NCBI RefSeq assembly: GCF_014650495.1
Contig: NZ_BMVB01000006.1
Location: 308,554 to 372,553 of the forward strand
DNA length: 64,000 bases
Direction of reading: 5' to 3'
Source: Streptomyces cinnamoneus
GTDB lineage: Bacteria > Actinomycetota > Actinomycetes > Streptomycetales > Streptomycetaceae
Part shown: positions 1 through 9,439 of the stretch, one piece after another
How the letters are laid out: each line of letters begins with the position of its first letter
Numbering within the stretch: the first letter of the stretch is position 1
Position numbers and translations under genes: made by a program
Notes under the pieces: model-generated
Told to the model about the DNA's origin: nothing
Database searches by the model: none
The model's input: only the letters and a program-made list of their open reading frames with translations

Positions 1-736
1 GCAACCGCACCGTGTACGGCGCGGCCGTCGTCTTCGCGCTCGCGTTCTGGGACCAGTCGATGAGCACCTTGCCCGTGCGCTCGGCGCGCACCATGGACAC
101 GACCACCAGACCGGGGTGCTCGTTCATCATGCGGCCGGCCAGCTGCTTGGCGTACCGCCCGGCGGCCCGGCCGGAAGCCGGCGCGATGGGCGCGTACAGG
201 TGGAGTCCCTTGGCGCCGGAGACGACGGGGAACGCGGTGAGCCCGTCGTCCGCGAGCAGCTGGCGCAGCCGTTCGGCCACGCGGCAGCAGACGACGAGGT
301 CGACGCCGGCCCCGGGGTCCAGGTCCAGGACGAGGCGGTCGTGTGCGTCGGGGCCCGCCGCGGCCGTCCACTGCGGCACGTGCAGCTCGTACGCGCCGAG
401 GTTCACCATGGCGATCAGCGCGGCGGTGGAGTCGATCATCACCTGTTCGGTGACCCCGTCCTTGTGCCGGACCGGCACCCGTGGCACCCAGGCAGGTGAA
501 CCGTTCGGCGGGGTCTTGGCGACCCAGCTCTCGCCGCCGGGGCCCTCGGGCGCACGGACGAAGGATGCGGCGCGCCCCACGGCGTGCGGCAGCAGTGCCG
601 GGGCGATCCCCGCGTAGTACCGCAGCACCTGCGCCTTGGTGTGTCCCGACGCGGGGAAGAGCAGCCGGTCGAGGTGGGACAGCGACAGCCGATGGCCCTC
701 GAACTCCACCACCTGCCGCTCCGGAGAAGCGGACAT
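1..736 (-). CDS. ligD: LigD-type DNA polymerase/primase domain (partial, runs off the left edge)
   Basis: This is the polymerase (AEP primase-like) domain of bacterial NHEJ, which fills ends and adds nucleotides or ribonucleotides at double-strand breaks held by Ku. The ATG at 736 opens MSASPERQVVEFEG. The reading shows WVAKTPPNG, a VRHKDG segment, NLGAYELHVPQW near residues 112-123 and the metal-binding DLD at about 138-140 in LVLDLDPG. About 245 residues are visible and the C-terminus is outside the window, so it cannot be told whether a ligase domain follows or this is a stand-alone polymerase. It is divergent from ku, 32 bp away, which fits joint expression of the pathway. Confidence 0.85.
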   Translation of the reverse strand, partial: MSASPERQVVEFEGHRLSLSHLDRLLFPASGHTKAQVLRYYAGIAPALLPHAVGRAASFVRAPEGPGGESWVAKTPPNGSPAWVPRVPVRHKDGVTEQVMIDSTAALIAMVNLGAYELHVPQWTAAAGPDAHDRLVLDLDPGAGVDLVVCCRVAERLRQLLADDGLTAFPVVSGAKGLHLYAPIAPASGRAAGRYAKQLAGRMMNEHPGLVVVSMVRAERTGKVLIDWSQNASAKTTAAPYTVRL

Positions 737-768
737 AAGGTAGGAATTCCCCGCGGAGGGATAAAACT

Positions 769-1806
769 ATGCGGTCGATGTGGAAGGGCGCGATCGGATT
801 CGGGCTCGTCTCCGTGCCCGTACGGCTCTACGCCGCCGTCCAGGAGCACGGCATCAAGCTGCACCAGGTCCACGACGAGGACGGCGGCCGGATCCACCTC
901 AAGCGGGTGTGCGACGCCTGCGGCAAGGAGATCGACTACGAGCACGTGGCCAAGGGCTTCGAGGACGACGAGGGGCACACCGCCGTCGTCACCAAGAACG
1001 ACCTCGCGGGCCTGCCCCTGCCGAGCAAGAAGCTCATCGACGTCCTGGCCTTCGTCGACGCCGACCGCATCGACCCCCTCCAGCTCTCCGGCGCCTATTA
1101 CCTGGCCCCCGAGAACGCGGCGGCGAACAAGCCCTATGCCCTGCTGCGGGAGACCCTCAAGCAGACCGAACGGGTCGCCGTCACCAAGATCGCGCTGCGC
1201 ACCCGGGAGTCGCTGGCCCTGCTGCGCGTCCACGAGGACCTGCTGACCCTGCACACCATGTACTGGCCGGACGAGATCCGCGACGCCGGCGACCTGGCGC
1301 CCCCCGCCTCCGTCACCGTGCGGCCCCAGGAGCTGAAGATGGCGACCAGCCTGATGGACACCCTCTCGGAGGACTTCGACCTCGACTCGCTGGAGGACGA
1401 GTACGAGATCGCCCTCGGCGAGCTCATCAGCGCCCACCTGGACCACCGCCCCGCGCCCCGCAAGGAGACCACGCCCGCACCCGACAACGTCATCGACCTG
1501 ATGGCCGCCCTGCAGGCGTCCATCGATTCGGCGGGCCGGAAGGCACCACCGGGAAAGGCCGGGCCGCGGGCCGCCGCACAGGACGACGCCAAGAAGACCG
1601 CGGAATCGAAAAGGAGCACGAGCAAAAAGGCGCCGGCCAAGAAGACCGCGGCCAAAAGCACCGCGAAGACCGCCACGTCCAAGAAATCCGCCGCGAAGAG
1701 CACGGCATCGAAGAGTGCCTCGGCGAAAAGCAGCACGGCGAAGAGCACTTCCGCCAGGAGCGCCCAAAAAGCCCCTGCCAAGAAAGCGGGCCGCCGCGCC
1801 TCGTGA
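769..1806 (+). CDS. ku: Ku protein, NHEJ DNA end-binding
   Basis: Bacterial Ku forms a homodimeric ring on DNA ends and recruits LigD. The 345-residue product starts MRSMWKGAIGFGLVSVPVRLY, the classic Ku N-terminus, and the core runs to about residue 255. Residues 260-345 form a low-complexity Lys/Ala/Ser tail with repeats such as KKAPAKKTAAKST, resembling histone H1-like tails. Such basic tails on actinobacterial Ku are known to bind DNA. The ATG at 769 follows GCGGAGGGA with good spacing. The divergent neighbour is the LigD polymerase domain. The call is firm; only the function of the long tail is inferred. Confidence 0.96.
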   Translation: MRSMWKGAIGFGLVSVPVRLYAAVQEHGIKLHQVHDEDGGRIHLKRVCDACGKEIDYEHVAKGFEDDEGHTAVVTKNDLAGLPLPSKKLIDVLAFVDADRIDPLQLSGAYYLAPENAAANKPYALLRETLKQTERVAVTKIALRTRESLALLRVHEDLLTLHTMYWPDEIRDAGDLAPPASVTVRPQELKMATSLMDTLSEDFDLDSLEDEYEIALGELISAHLDHRPAPRKETTPAPDNVIDLMAALQASIDSAGRKAPPGKAGPRAAAQDDAKKTAESKRSTSKKAPAKKTAAKSTAKTATSKKSAAKSTASKSASAKSSTAKSTSARSAQKAPAKKAGRRAS

Positions 1807-1845
1807 GCCCTTGCTCCCGCGTGCGGCGACCCGTCTTCTCCTCCG

Positions 1846-4569
1846 TCAGTCCCTCGGACCGTCCTCTCCCAGGGCGCACTCCGCCACCCCGGACCGGGCC
1901 CGCTCGATCAGCCCGTCCGCGCCGCAGAGCTCGGCCACGGCCAGACCCTCCTGGAACCGCTCGACCGCCTCGGCCTTGCGACCCGCCTCCCGCAGCGCGG
2001 AGCCGTGGTCGACCAGCGCCGCCGCGTACTCGTAGCGGCACGGCGACTCGACCAGCTGACCGACGGCCTTGGCGAGCCTGGCCAGCCGCTCCTCCCGCCC
2101 GTACAGCGGGGCCGAGCGGCGCAGCGCCTCGCCGATCGCGGTCTCCGTACCGAACCGGTGGGCGTGCGCGATGGCCGTCTCGGCCAGCTCCCGGGCGCGC
2201 TCCGGCTCCTCGTCGGCGACGGCGGTCGCGAGGTCGAGCGCCCAGGGAGCCCACAGGGTGTTGTGCCGGCCGCGCTCGTCGAGCCGCTTCCCGGCGGCCT
2301 CCAGCTCGGCGACGGCCTCCTTGACCCTGCCCCGCTGCAGCAGCAACCGGCCCGCCAGACAGGCGGCGTCGGGCAGGACGATCACCGGCGAGTAGGGCGG
2401 GTAGAACTGGTTCTGCTCCGCCACGGCCTGCGCCTCGTCGATCTTGCCCCGGGCGATCAGGGTGTCGATCAGCAGGCAGGTGCCGTCCCACTGGGTGGGC
2501 AGCCCGGGACCGAGGCGATAGGCCAGCTCCAGCCCCTTGCGCAGGGTCTGCTCGGCCTTCGCGAGCTGACCGCGGCGCCGCTGGACCAGACCGAGGAAGT
2601 CATGGGCCAGCGCCAGGTGGGCACCGCTCCAGCCGGAGATCTCGAAGGCGCGCACGGCATCGGTGAAGAGCTCTTCGGCCTGGTCGAGCCGGTCGGTGTA
2701 GGCGAACGTGATGCCGATGATGCTGGGGAGTTCGAAGCCCCACTCGGTGTTCGTCCAGCCCATGCCCTCCGCGAGCCGGCCGTTCGGCAGCGTCCGTTCG
2801 ACGATCTCGTTGACCTCCAGGGCGTTCTCGCCACGGATCATGCCGTCGAAGGCACGCAGCGCGAGCAGGGCCCGCTCGGCGTTGTTCCGGCCCTGGAGGG
2901 GCCGGGCGAGGTCGGCGATGCGGTGCGAGCGGCCGAGGGCGTCCTCTTCCTCGACCTGGATGCCCTTCCACAGGTAGTGGGCGGCCTGCAGCCGCATCAG
3001 GCCGGGGCCCGGTGGGGTGCGCGACGCCTGGTCGGCCACGACCGCGACGGCTTCGCGGAGCTGGCTGTTGTGCGCGTACGCCTGGGAGAGCCGGTACGCG
3101 GCGTCGACGCGCAGCTCCTCGCTGAGGTCCGGCAGGTCCAGCGCGGCCCGCAGGTGGTTGACCGTGGTCTGCGGCGAGGTGAGCAGCGCCGCGCAGCCCA
3201 GCTCGTACAGCAGCGTGGCCCGCTCCTCCTCGGGCGGCGGCTCCTTGAGCGCCCGCTCCAGACAGCGGCGGGCCGCGTCCGGGGCGCCCACCGCGAGGTG
3301 TTCGCGAGCCGCGGCACGCAGCTGGTTGACCACATCGGTGTCGCCCTCGGGATGGACCTCCAGCAGGTGCCGGGCGGAGACGGCCACGCCCTTGCCCGCG
3401 TCGGCCGACAGCCAGGCCGCCTGTCCGTGCATGGCGGTGCGGGTGGCACCGGGGATGGCGCGGTAGACGGCGGTGGCGATCAACGGGTGGACGAACTCCA
3501 GCCGGGAACTGCCCGTGAGGATACGGGCCTCACGCAGCTGGTCCGCGTTGTCGGCGGCCTCGGCCGGGCCCATGCCCGCCAGGCTGGCGGCCAGGTGCAC
3601 CTCGATCTCCGTGCCCAGGATCGCGGCGGCCCAGGCGAAGCGGGTCACCGACGATCCGAGCTGCTCCAGCCGCGACACCAGGCCCTTGCCGCGGGCGGCC
3701 GCACCCAGATCGCGCAGCAGGGGCGCGGACTCCTCGACCGGTTCGAGATCACGGTCCTTCGCCTTGGCTATCAGCTCGACGACCTCGTACGGGTTTCCGT
3801 CGGTGACCGCCCACACCTCGCGGCAGAACGGGCCGTCGGCCGCGGGCCCGAGGGCGTCGCGCACCAGGCCGGCCACGGCCTCCGGCGTCAGGGTGCGCAG
3901 CTCGGTCGGCCGGACCGACCGTCCCTCGACCAGATCCTGGAAGGCCGGGGTGTGATCGGGGAGTTCCTTGGGCCGGTAGGCCAGCACGAGCAGCAGCGGC
4001 AGCTCCCCCAGACGCACGCTGAAGGAGGTGAGCCAGGAGAGGGACTCGGGGTCGGCCCAGTGGGCGTCGTCCACGACGACGACCAAGGGCTTGCGCGTCA
4101 CGGCGAGTTGGGTGACCACCCAGTCGAGTCCGTCGCGCACGCCCTGCGGGTCGGCCTGCGGGCCGACGGGCGGCGCGATGCCCAGCGCGGGCCCGGCGAT
4201 GTCGTACCAGCCGCCGAGCAGCTCCTGCCGCGCGTCCGTGGACATCGGCGCGAGGGCCGGCTGGAGCAGCTGCCGGACGACGTGGAACGGCACCTGCTCG
4301 GCCGACCTGCTGCCCCGCGCGAAGAGCACCGTGCACGCGCCGGAATCGGTTGCCATCCGGCGCAGCTCGGTGAGCAACGCCGTTTTGCCCAGGCCCGCTT
4401 CACCGCTGATGAGGAGGAGGCTGCCCTCCCCTGGTTGATCACCGTCCTCTGGTCCGTCCGGCCCTTGGCGGCCGCAGAGGCCGTGCACCGCCCGTTCGGC
4501 CACAGCGAGCTCGCGCTCGCGCTCGAACAGGGCTGCAGATGGGTCGCGTTCACGCTGATGCCCCGACAT
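1846..4569 (-). CDS. Large AAA/STAND ATPase with TPR-like helices, LuxR-regulator-like but without HTH
   Basis: The 907-residue product has the N-terminal architecture of large LuxR (LAL/MalT-like) regulators. Walker A is GEAGLGKT at about 56-63, followed by Walker B LVVVVDDAHWAD, an NB-ARC-like middle and a long C-terminal half of TPR-like helical repeats. It ends VAECALGEDGPRD, so the LuxR helix-turn-helix that normally closes LAL proteins is missing. Only 39 bp separate its stop from ku, leaving no room for one. The ATG at 4569 has GGGGAGA about 8 nt upstream. It could be a signalling ATPase acting through a partner. It faces away from the conservon, so no direct link is shown. Confidence 0.85.
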   Translation of the reverse strand: MSGHQRERDPSAALFERERELAVAERAVHGLCGRQGPDGPEDGDQPGEGSLLLISGEAGLGKTALLTELRRMATDSGACTVLFARGSRSAEQVPFHVVRQLLQPALAPMSTDARQELLGGWYDIAGPALGIAPPVGPQADPQGVRDGLDWVVTQLAVTRKPLVVVVDDAHWADPESLSWLTSFSVRLGELPLLLVLAYRPKELPDHTPAFQDLVEGRSVRPTELRTLTPEAVAGLVRDALGPAADGPFCREVWAVTDGNPYEVVELIAKAKDRDLEPVEESAPLLRDLGAAARGKGLVSRLEQLGSSVTRFAWAAAILGTEIEVHLAASLAGMGPAEAADNADQLREARILTGSSRLEFVHPLIATAVYRAIPGATRTAMHGQAAWLSADAGKGVAVSARHLLEVHPEGDTDVVNQLRAAAREHLAVGAPDAARRCLERALKEPPPEEERATLLYELGCAALLTSPQTTVNHLRAALDLPDLSEELRVDAAYRLSQAYAHNSQLREAVAVVADQASRTPPGPGLMRLQAAHYLWKGIQVEEEDALGRSHRIADLARPLQGRNNAERALLALRAFDGMIRGENALEVNEIVERTLPNGRLAEGMGWTNTEWGFELPSIIGITFAYTDRLDQAEELFTDAVRAFEISGWSGAHLALAHDFLGLVQRRRGQLAKAEQTLRKGLELAYRLGPGLPTQWDGTCLLIDTLIARGKIDEAQAVAEQNQFYPPYSPVIVLPDAACLAGRLLLQRGRVKEAVAELEAAGKRLDERGRHNTLWAPWALDLATAVADEEPERARELAETAIAHAHRFGTETAIGEALRRSAPLYGREERLARLAKAVGQLVESPCRYEYAAALVDHGSALREAGRKAEAVERFQEGLAVAELCGADGLIERARSGVAECALGEDGPRD

Positions 4570-4951
4570 GGCGATGTCTCCCCGGAGAAAGTAGTGGGGC
4601 GAGCCTAGCCCCGTCCGCGGCCGTCCGGGCAAGGTTCGCCGGACGGACCACCCGTGAGCGTGACCCCCACCCGCCGCCGAACGCCCTTTCAGGCCATTCG
4701 GAAATGCATTCGCGTGCATGGTGCAGGACATTATGAGGCCATTCGAATTCGCTCGTCAGCCCATCATGCGAATATGACAACTTCGCGCCGGAGCACTCCA
4801 CAACAAGCTACGCTCCATCTCGCGCAGCGGGCCGTCACTGCTTCGGCCCGCTGCGGTCAAGTGCTGTGCTGCCGCCGCCTTTCCGGGAGAACGGAAAACG
4901 CCGCGCGCCGGCCCCCACTCCTTTATGTCTTCAAGAGTTCCGAGGATCTCG
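4570..4951. other. Divergent intergenic region between STAND ATPase and cvnA, no gene seen
   Basis: About 380 bp without a convincing gene. Positions 4690-4800 are clearly AT-richer than the surroundings. GGCCATTCG occurs twice on the plus strand about 45 bp apart, and there is an 8-bp palindrome CGAATTCG near 4744. The region must hold the promoters for both divergent transcripts, but no consensus -35/-10 pair can be assigned with confidence. Confidence 0.5.
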
Positions 4952-6523
4952 ATGGTTGGTACTGGCTCGTCGGCTCCGGGGCGGCCCGCCTCCGCCCTCA
5001 TATGGGTGGTCTCCCCTCTGGTACTGGCCGTGTGCACGGTCACCGCCTCCCTCGCCGTGACCCCCGTGGCCCGCGCGCCCGTGGCCTGGTGCGGCGCGGC
5101 GGCCACGGTGGCGGTGGCGCTGGCCTCCGCCGAGGCGGCCCGCCGGGGACGGGTGATCGCAGGACTGCGCCGGCGCCACGCCGAGCGGGAGGCCCTCCTG
5201 CAGCACCGGCTCGACCAGCACGACGCGGAGACCTGGCGCTTCGCCCGCGACGTGATGCCCGAAGCGCTCAAGCTGATGCGCCACGGTGCCCCCACCGATC
5301 AGGTCCTGCGCGTGACGATCCCGATCCACGAGCTGGAACCCGGCTTCGCCGCCGCCCACCGCTCGATCGTGCGGTCCGTCATCGAGGCCGTTCAGGCGGA
5401 AGAGGCGCTGCGTGACGCGGCCCACCGCGCGTTCGTCAACATCGCCCGACGCATGCAGGCCATCGTTCACCAACAGGCTTACGACATCCGGGAGATGGAG
5501 CACAAGCACGGCAACAACCCGGACGTCTTCGGCGACCTGCTCCACCTGGACCACGGCAACGCCCTGACCGGCCGGCTCGCCGACAGCATCGCGGTGCTGG
5601 GCGGCTCGCGCCCGGGCCGCCAGTGGCGCTCCGAGATCCCGCTCTACAACGTGCTGCGCGGCGCGATGTCGCGCATCCTCGAATACCGTCGCGTGGACCT
5701 GCACTCGGTGGCGGACGTCGCCGTGGTCGGTCCCGCCGTCGAGCCGGTGATCCACGCCCTGGCAGAGCTGCTGGACAACGCCACCCGTTACTCCCCGCCC
5801 CAGACGCGGGTGCACCTGACCGCGGTGGACATCCAGTCCGGCATCGCGGTCGAGATCGAGGACGCCGGCGTCGGCCTGACCGACGAGGCCCGCCGCCGCA
5901 CCGACCGGGTGCTGTCCAAGGAGGGCGGCCTCGACCTGGACGACCTGGGCGAGTCGCCCCGGCTGGGCCTGGCCGTGGTCAGCCGCCTCGCCAACGCCCA
6001 CGACTTCATCGTCTCGCTGCGGCCCTCCGCGTACGGCGGCGTCCGTGCGGTGCTGGTCATCCCGCCGAACCTGATCACCGCGAGCAGGTTCCCCGGCGGC
6101 GACATCGCCCGCGCCCCCAAGCTTCCCCCGTTCAAGAAGAAGCGGCGCCCCGGCTCGATCCCGCTCCAGCCCTCCGCGGCGCCCATCATGGACAGCCCCG
6201 TGCCCCCGCCGCTGGGCGACAGCGGGCTCCCCCAGCGCCGCCGCCGGCGCGGACCCGCGCCCCTTCCGTTCGGCCGGGGCGCGGCCGCCGAGCGCGGCCG
6301 TGCGGGCGCCGACCGCCGGGGTGCGGCGGACCGCCGCGGTCCGGCGGAGCACAGCCGGACCACCACCGACCGCAGTGCCCCGGTCCCGTCCGCTCCGGAG
6401 GAGCAACCCGTCCAGCCCGGCCTGTGGCTGGCCGCCTTCACCAGCGGCATCAACGGGGAACTGCCGCAGCAGGACGGGGCCCGGCGGCCGAACAGTGATA
6501 TCCCGTCAGACAAGGAAGAGTAG
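4952..6523 (+). CDS. cvnA: CvnA, sensor histidine kinase-like conservon protein
   Basis: First gene of a conservon, the four- to five-gene membrane-associated G-protein module of Streptomyces. The 523-residue product has two hydrophobic segments at roughly 10-60. A helical region with LDHGNALTGRLADS sits in place of a normal H-box, followed by an HATPase domain with N-box ELLDNATRYSPP and G1 motif EDAGVGL. The C-terminal ~170 residues are Pro/Arg-rich and probably disordered. In studied conservons CvnA sits at the membrane with CvnB-D. The start at 4952 is preferred because GAGGA lies 5 nt upstream; an in-frame ATG at 4925 has no ribosome binding site. CvnB follows after 4 bp. Confidence 0.93.
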   Translation: MVGTGSSAPGRPASALIWVVSPLVLAVCTVTASLAVTPVARAPVAWCGAAATVAVALASAEAARRGRVIAGLRRRHAEREALLQHRLDQHDAETWRFARDVMPEALKLMRHGAPTDQVLRVTIPIHELEPGFAAAHRSIVRSVIEAVQAEEALRDAAHRAFVNIARRMQAIVHQQAYDIREMEHKHGNNPDVFGDLLHLDHGNALTGRLADSIAVLGGSRPGRQWRSEIPLYNVLRGAMSRILEYRRVDLHSVADVAVVGPAVEPVIHALAELLDNATRYSPPQTRVHLTAVDIQSGIAVEIEDAGVGLTDEARRRTDRVLSKEGGLDLDDLGESPRLGLAVVSRLANAHDFIVSLRPSAYGGVRAVLVIPPNLITASRFPGGDIARAPKLPPFKKKRRPGSIPLQPSAAPIMDSPVPPPLGDSGLPQRRRRRGPAPLPFGRGAAAERGRAGADRRGAADRRGPAEHSRTTTDRSAPVPSAPEEQPVQPGLWLAAFTSGINGELPQQDGARRPNSDIPSDKEE

Positions 6524-6527
6524 CCAA

Positions 6528-6938
6528 GTGACGCAGCAGCCGCGGTTCAACATGGACTGGATGCTCAAGGACCTGGCAACCAGCGTCCCTCAGACCCGCC
6601 ACGTGATCGTGCTGTCCTCGGACGGCCTGCGCATGGCCCAGCACGGCACCGACACGGAGGTCGCCGACCGCCTCGCCGCCGCCTGTGCCGGACTGCAGAG
6701 CCTGTCCACGGCCATCGCCTCCGAGTTCCCGCACGGGGACGGACAGATGCGCCTGGTCGTGATCGAGGTCGACGGCGGATTCTTCTACCTGATGGCCGCC
6801 GGCGCCGGAGCGTATCTGGCGGTGCTGGCCGACGACGACGTGGACGCCGGGCTGATGGGCATGAAGATGCGGGACCTCGTGGCCCGCATCGGCTCCCACC
6901 TCACCAGCCCGCCACGGGTCGGCGGGGCGGTGACATGA
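6528..6938 (+). CDS. cvnB: CvnB, roadblock/LC7 domain protein
   Basis: A 136-residue Roadblock/LC7 protein, the class that regulates small GTPases by acting as a dimeric platform. It starts at GTG 6528 (MTQQPRFNMDWMLKDLATSV) after AAGGAAGAG, and the single domain covers nearly the whole chain, with LSSDGLRMAQHG and GAGAYLAVLADDDVDAGLMG typical of the family. Its stop overlaps the start of cvnC in ATGA, indicating translational coupling. Within the conservon it is expected to bridge the kinase-like CvnA and the GTPase CvnD. Confidence 0.95.
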   Translation: MTQQPRFNMDWMLKDLATSVPQTRHVIVLSSDGLRMAQHGTDTEVADRLAAACAGLQSLSTAIASEFPHGDGQMRLVVIEVDGGFFYLMAAGAGAYLAVLADDDVDAGLMGMKMRDLVARIGSHLTSPPRVGGAVT

Positions 6939-7309
6939 ACGAAGCCGCACCCGGTCCCGCGTCCGGTCCGGAGCCCGCGGGCAATCCGGACCGGCTGTAC
7001 ATCCTCAACGGCGGCGAAGGCCACGCGGAGGCGAAGAAGGGGCTCGACCTGGTCACGCTGATCGTGTCCCGGACCGAGCCCGACCCCGGACTCCAACCGG
7101 AGCACGCGGCCGTCGTCAGGATGTGCGACTACCCGCTGTCGGTGGCCGAGGTATCCGCGTACCTGGAACTCCCGGTCAGCACCCTCACCCCGCTCCTGAC
7201 CGAGCTCCTCACCGGCGGCCAGGTCGAGGCCCGCCCGCCGGTGCCGACGGCCGCACTGCCCGACGTTCGACTGCTTGAGGCGGTGATGCATGGACTACAA
7301 AAGCTCTGA
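6935..7309 (+). CDS. cvnC: CvnC, DUF742 protein
   Basis: A 124-residue DUF742 protein, the third conserved conservon member. Motifs include PDRLYILNGG near the N-terminus and a winged-helix-like C-terminal half with CDYPLSVAEVSAYLELPVS, consistent with a helix-turn-helix fold. No enzyme function is known for the family. It overlaps cvnB by 4 bp and cvnD by 20 bp, so the operon is tightly coupled. Confidence 0.95.
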   Translation: MNEAAPGPASGPEPAGNPDRLYILNGGEGHAEAKKGLDLVTLIVSRTEPDPGLQPEHAAVVRMCDYPLSVAEVSAYLELPVSTLTPLLTELLTGGQVEARPPVPTAALPDVRLLEAVMHGLQKL

Positions 7310-7913
7310 CGGCTACGCCGGGCCGCGCAGCGAGGACACCCTCCCCGCCTCCGCCACCGCGGCCGTCAAGGTAGTGATCGTCGGAGGATTCGGGGTCGGC
7401 AAGACGACCCTGGTCGGCTCGGTGAGCGAGATCCGTCCACTGACGACCGAGGAGACGATGACCCAGGCCGGCGTCGGCGTGGACGACCTGGCCGGCATCG
7501 AGCAGAAGACCGAGACCACGGTCGCCATGGACTTCGGCCGGATCAGCATCAACGACCAACTGGTGCTGTACCTCTTCGGAACACCCGGCCAGCAGCGCTT
7601 CTGGTTCCTGTGGAACGGCCTCTTCGAGGGCGCCCTCGGCGCCGTCGTCCTCCTCGACACCCGCCGGATGGAGGTCAGCTACGACGTGATCGGCCGCCTG
7701 GAGGAGCGCGGCGTGCCGTTCGTCGTCGGGGTCAACGCCTTCCCCGGCGCCCCCAGATACCCCATGTCGGAACTGCGGACCGCAATGGACCTGGACGATT
7801 CCGTCCCCATGGTCGACTGCGACGCCCGCGACCGCTCGTCCTGCCGCGACACCCTGATGGCGCTGATGCGCTATCTGTACACCCTCACAACCGTCCCCAC
7901 GGAGCCCCAGTGA
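7290..7913 (+). CDS. cvnD: CvnD, conservon small GTPase (MglA/Ras-like)
   Basis: A 207-residue ATP/GTP-binding protein. The P-loop GGFGVGKTTLVG lies at about 31-42, a TTEE switch region follows, then FGTPGQQRFW as the G3 equivalent, and VVGVNAF replaces the NKxD G4 motif, as is usual in CvnD. It is the switch component of the conservon and is thought to cycle with CvnB and CvnC. The start at 7290 lies inside the end of cvnC and the stop overlaps the GTG of the P450 gene, so all five genes read as one operon. Confidence 0.95.
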   Translation: MDYKSSDGYAGPRSEDTLPASATAAVKVVIVGGFGVGKTTLVGSVSEIRPLTTEETMTQAGVGVDDLAGIEQKTETTVAMDFGRISINDQLVLYLFGTPGQQRFWFLWNGLFEGALGAVVLLDTRRMEVSYDVIGRLEERGVPFVVGVNAFPGAPRYPMSELRTAMDLDDSVPMVDCDARDRSSCRDTLMALMRYLYTLTTVPTEPQ

Positions 7914-9325
7914 CCGACACGTCTGAACACTCCCGCGCCGAAGCCCTCCCGACGCCGCCGCCGGGGTGCCCGGCACACGCCGGCGCGACACGGCTGTACG
8001 GGCCGGAGGCGGAGAAGGACCCGTACGGGCTGTACGAGCGGCTGCGGGCCGAGCACGGGCCAGTCGCTCCCATTCTGCTCCATGGTGACCTTCCCGCCTG
8101 GTTGGTGCTGGGGTACCGGGAAACCCTCGACGTGACGCGGACGCCTTCACGATTCTCACGGGACTCCCGGCTGTGGGCCGACATGCGCGAGGGCCGGGTC
8201 CCCCCCGATCACCCCCTGACGCCTGTCACCACCTGGCAGCCGATCTGCACTTTCGCCGACGGCGAGCAGCACGAGCGATGGCGTGGTGCCGTTAACGACA
8301 GCATCGCCCGCTTCGACAAGCGGGGCATCCGCCGCCATGTCGCGGAGTGTGCCAATCAGCTGGTCGACCGCTTCTGCACCACGGGACATGCCGATCTCGT
8401 GAGTCAGTTCGCGGAGCACCTGCCGATGATGGCGATGACCCAGCTGCTCGGCATGCCCGAGGAGTACAGCCCCCAGTTGGTGAATGCCGCCCGCGACATG
8501 CTCAGGGGCACCGAGACGGCGGTGGCGAGCAATGAATTCCTCCAGGAGACGCTGCGCAAGCTCGTGGCGCGGAAGCACGCACAGCCCGGAGCGGACTTCA
8601 CCACCTGGCTGCTGGAACATCCCTCCGGCCTTTCGGACGACGAGGTACAGCAGCACCTGCGACTCGTCCTGATCGCCGCTTTCGAATCCACTGCGAACGT
8701 CATCGCGAACACTCTGAAGATGGTGCTCACCGACGTCCGCTTCCGGGCTTCCCTCGCGGGCGGGCACATGACGTTGCCCGACGCAGTCGAGCAAGTCCTT
8801 TGGGACGAGCCTCCGTTCATCACCATCCTGGGCCGCTGGGCCGCTCAGGACACGGAGCTCGGCGGACAGCAGATCAAGGCGGGTGACGCACTGGTACTGG
8901 GGCTCGCCGCCGCCAATGTGGACAAGGCGATCCGGCCCGATCTGGACGCCCCCATCCATGGCAATCGCTCTCACCTGGCCTTCAGCGGCGGAGCACACGA
9001 ATGTCCCGGTCAAGACGTGGGCCGGGCTATCGCAGGCACGGGCATCGACGCCCTGCTGCTGCGACTGCCCGATCTCAACCTCGCCTGTGAGGAGTACGAG
9101 CTCACCTACCGTTCGACCATGATGACTCGCCATCTGAGCGAGCTGCCGGTGAAATTCAAGGCGCACCAGCCGCACTTGTCGGAGCTGACCATCTGCGAGT
9201 CCACCCCGGCGCAGCCGGGCGCTCCGGCGCAGTCGGCAGCCTCCCCGGCGACGCCTGACAGGGAGCCCGTGGCCACGCGTTCCTCGTGGTGGCGGTCGGT
9301 CCGGAAGTGGCTGCGCCGCCGGTAG
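7910..9325 (+). CDS. cvnE: CvnE, cytochrome P450 of CYP157 type (no EXXR motif)
   Basis: A 471-residue P450 encoded as the last conservon gene, as in the P450-bearing conservons of S. coelicolor. The heme loop is FSGGAHECPGQ with the axial Cys, and the I-helix region reads IAAFESTANV. The K-helix reads AVEQVLWDEPP. Aligned with the usual EELLRYxPP, the invariant Glu and Arg of EXXR become Gln and Trp. Loss of EXXR is a described property of the CYP157 family. The GTG at 7910 overlaps the cvnD stop (GTGA). The last ~60 residues form a Pro/Ala/Ser linker ending in a basic WWRSVRKWLRRR tail, which may associate with membrane. The substrate is unknown. Confidence 0.93.
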   Translation: MTDTSEHSRAEALPTPPPGCPAHAGATRLYGPEAEKDPYGLYERLRAEHGPVAPILLHGDLPAWLVLGYRETLDVTRTPSRFSRDSRLWADMREGRVPPDHPLTPVTTWQPICTFADGEQHERWRGAVNDSIARFDKRGIRRHVAECANQLVDRFCTTGHADLVSQFAEHLPMMAMTQLLGMPEEYSPQLVNAARDMLRGTETAVASNEFLQETLRKLVARKHAQPGADFTTWLLEHPSGLSDDEVQQHLRLVLIAAFESTANVIANTLKMVLTDVRFRASLAGGHMTLPDAVEQVLWDEPPFITILGRWAAQDTELGGQQIKAGDALVLGLAAANVDKAIRPDLDAPIHGNRSHLAFSGGAHECPGQDVGRAIAGTGIDALLLRLPDLNLACEEYELTYRSTMMTRHLSELPVKFKAHQPHLSELTICESTPAQPGAPAQSAASPATPDREPVATRSSWWRSVRKWLRRR

Positions 9326-9439
9326 GAGGCGGGTCCATCCATTTCCGGCACAGGCCGGATCTCGCTCATGCGTGGTGACTCAGGTGAACGGCCGGGGCAT
9401 GCCCGACACTGTGATCAGCGCGCATGAGGGAGGCACGTG

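Noticed and set aside
2005..4608. 867-codon plus-strand open frame opposite the STAND ATPase
   Set aside because: It lies entirely antisense to a gene with clear Walker motifs; its product has no motif and arises from GC-rich codon bias.
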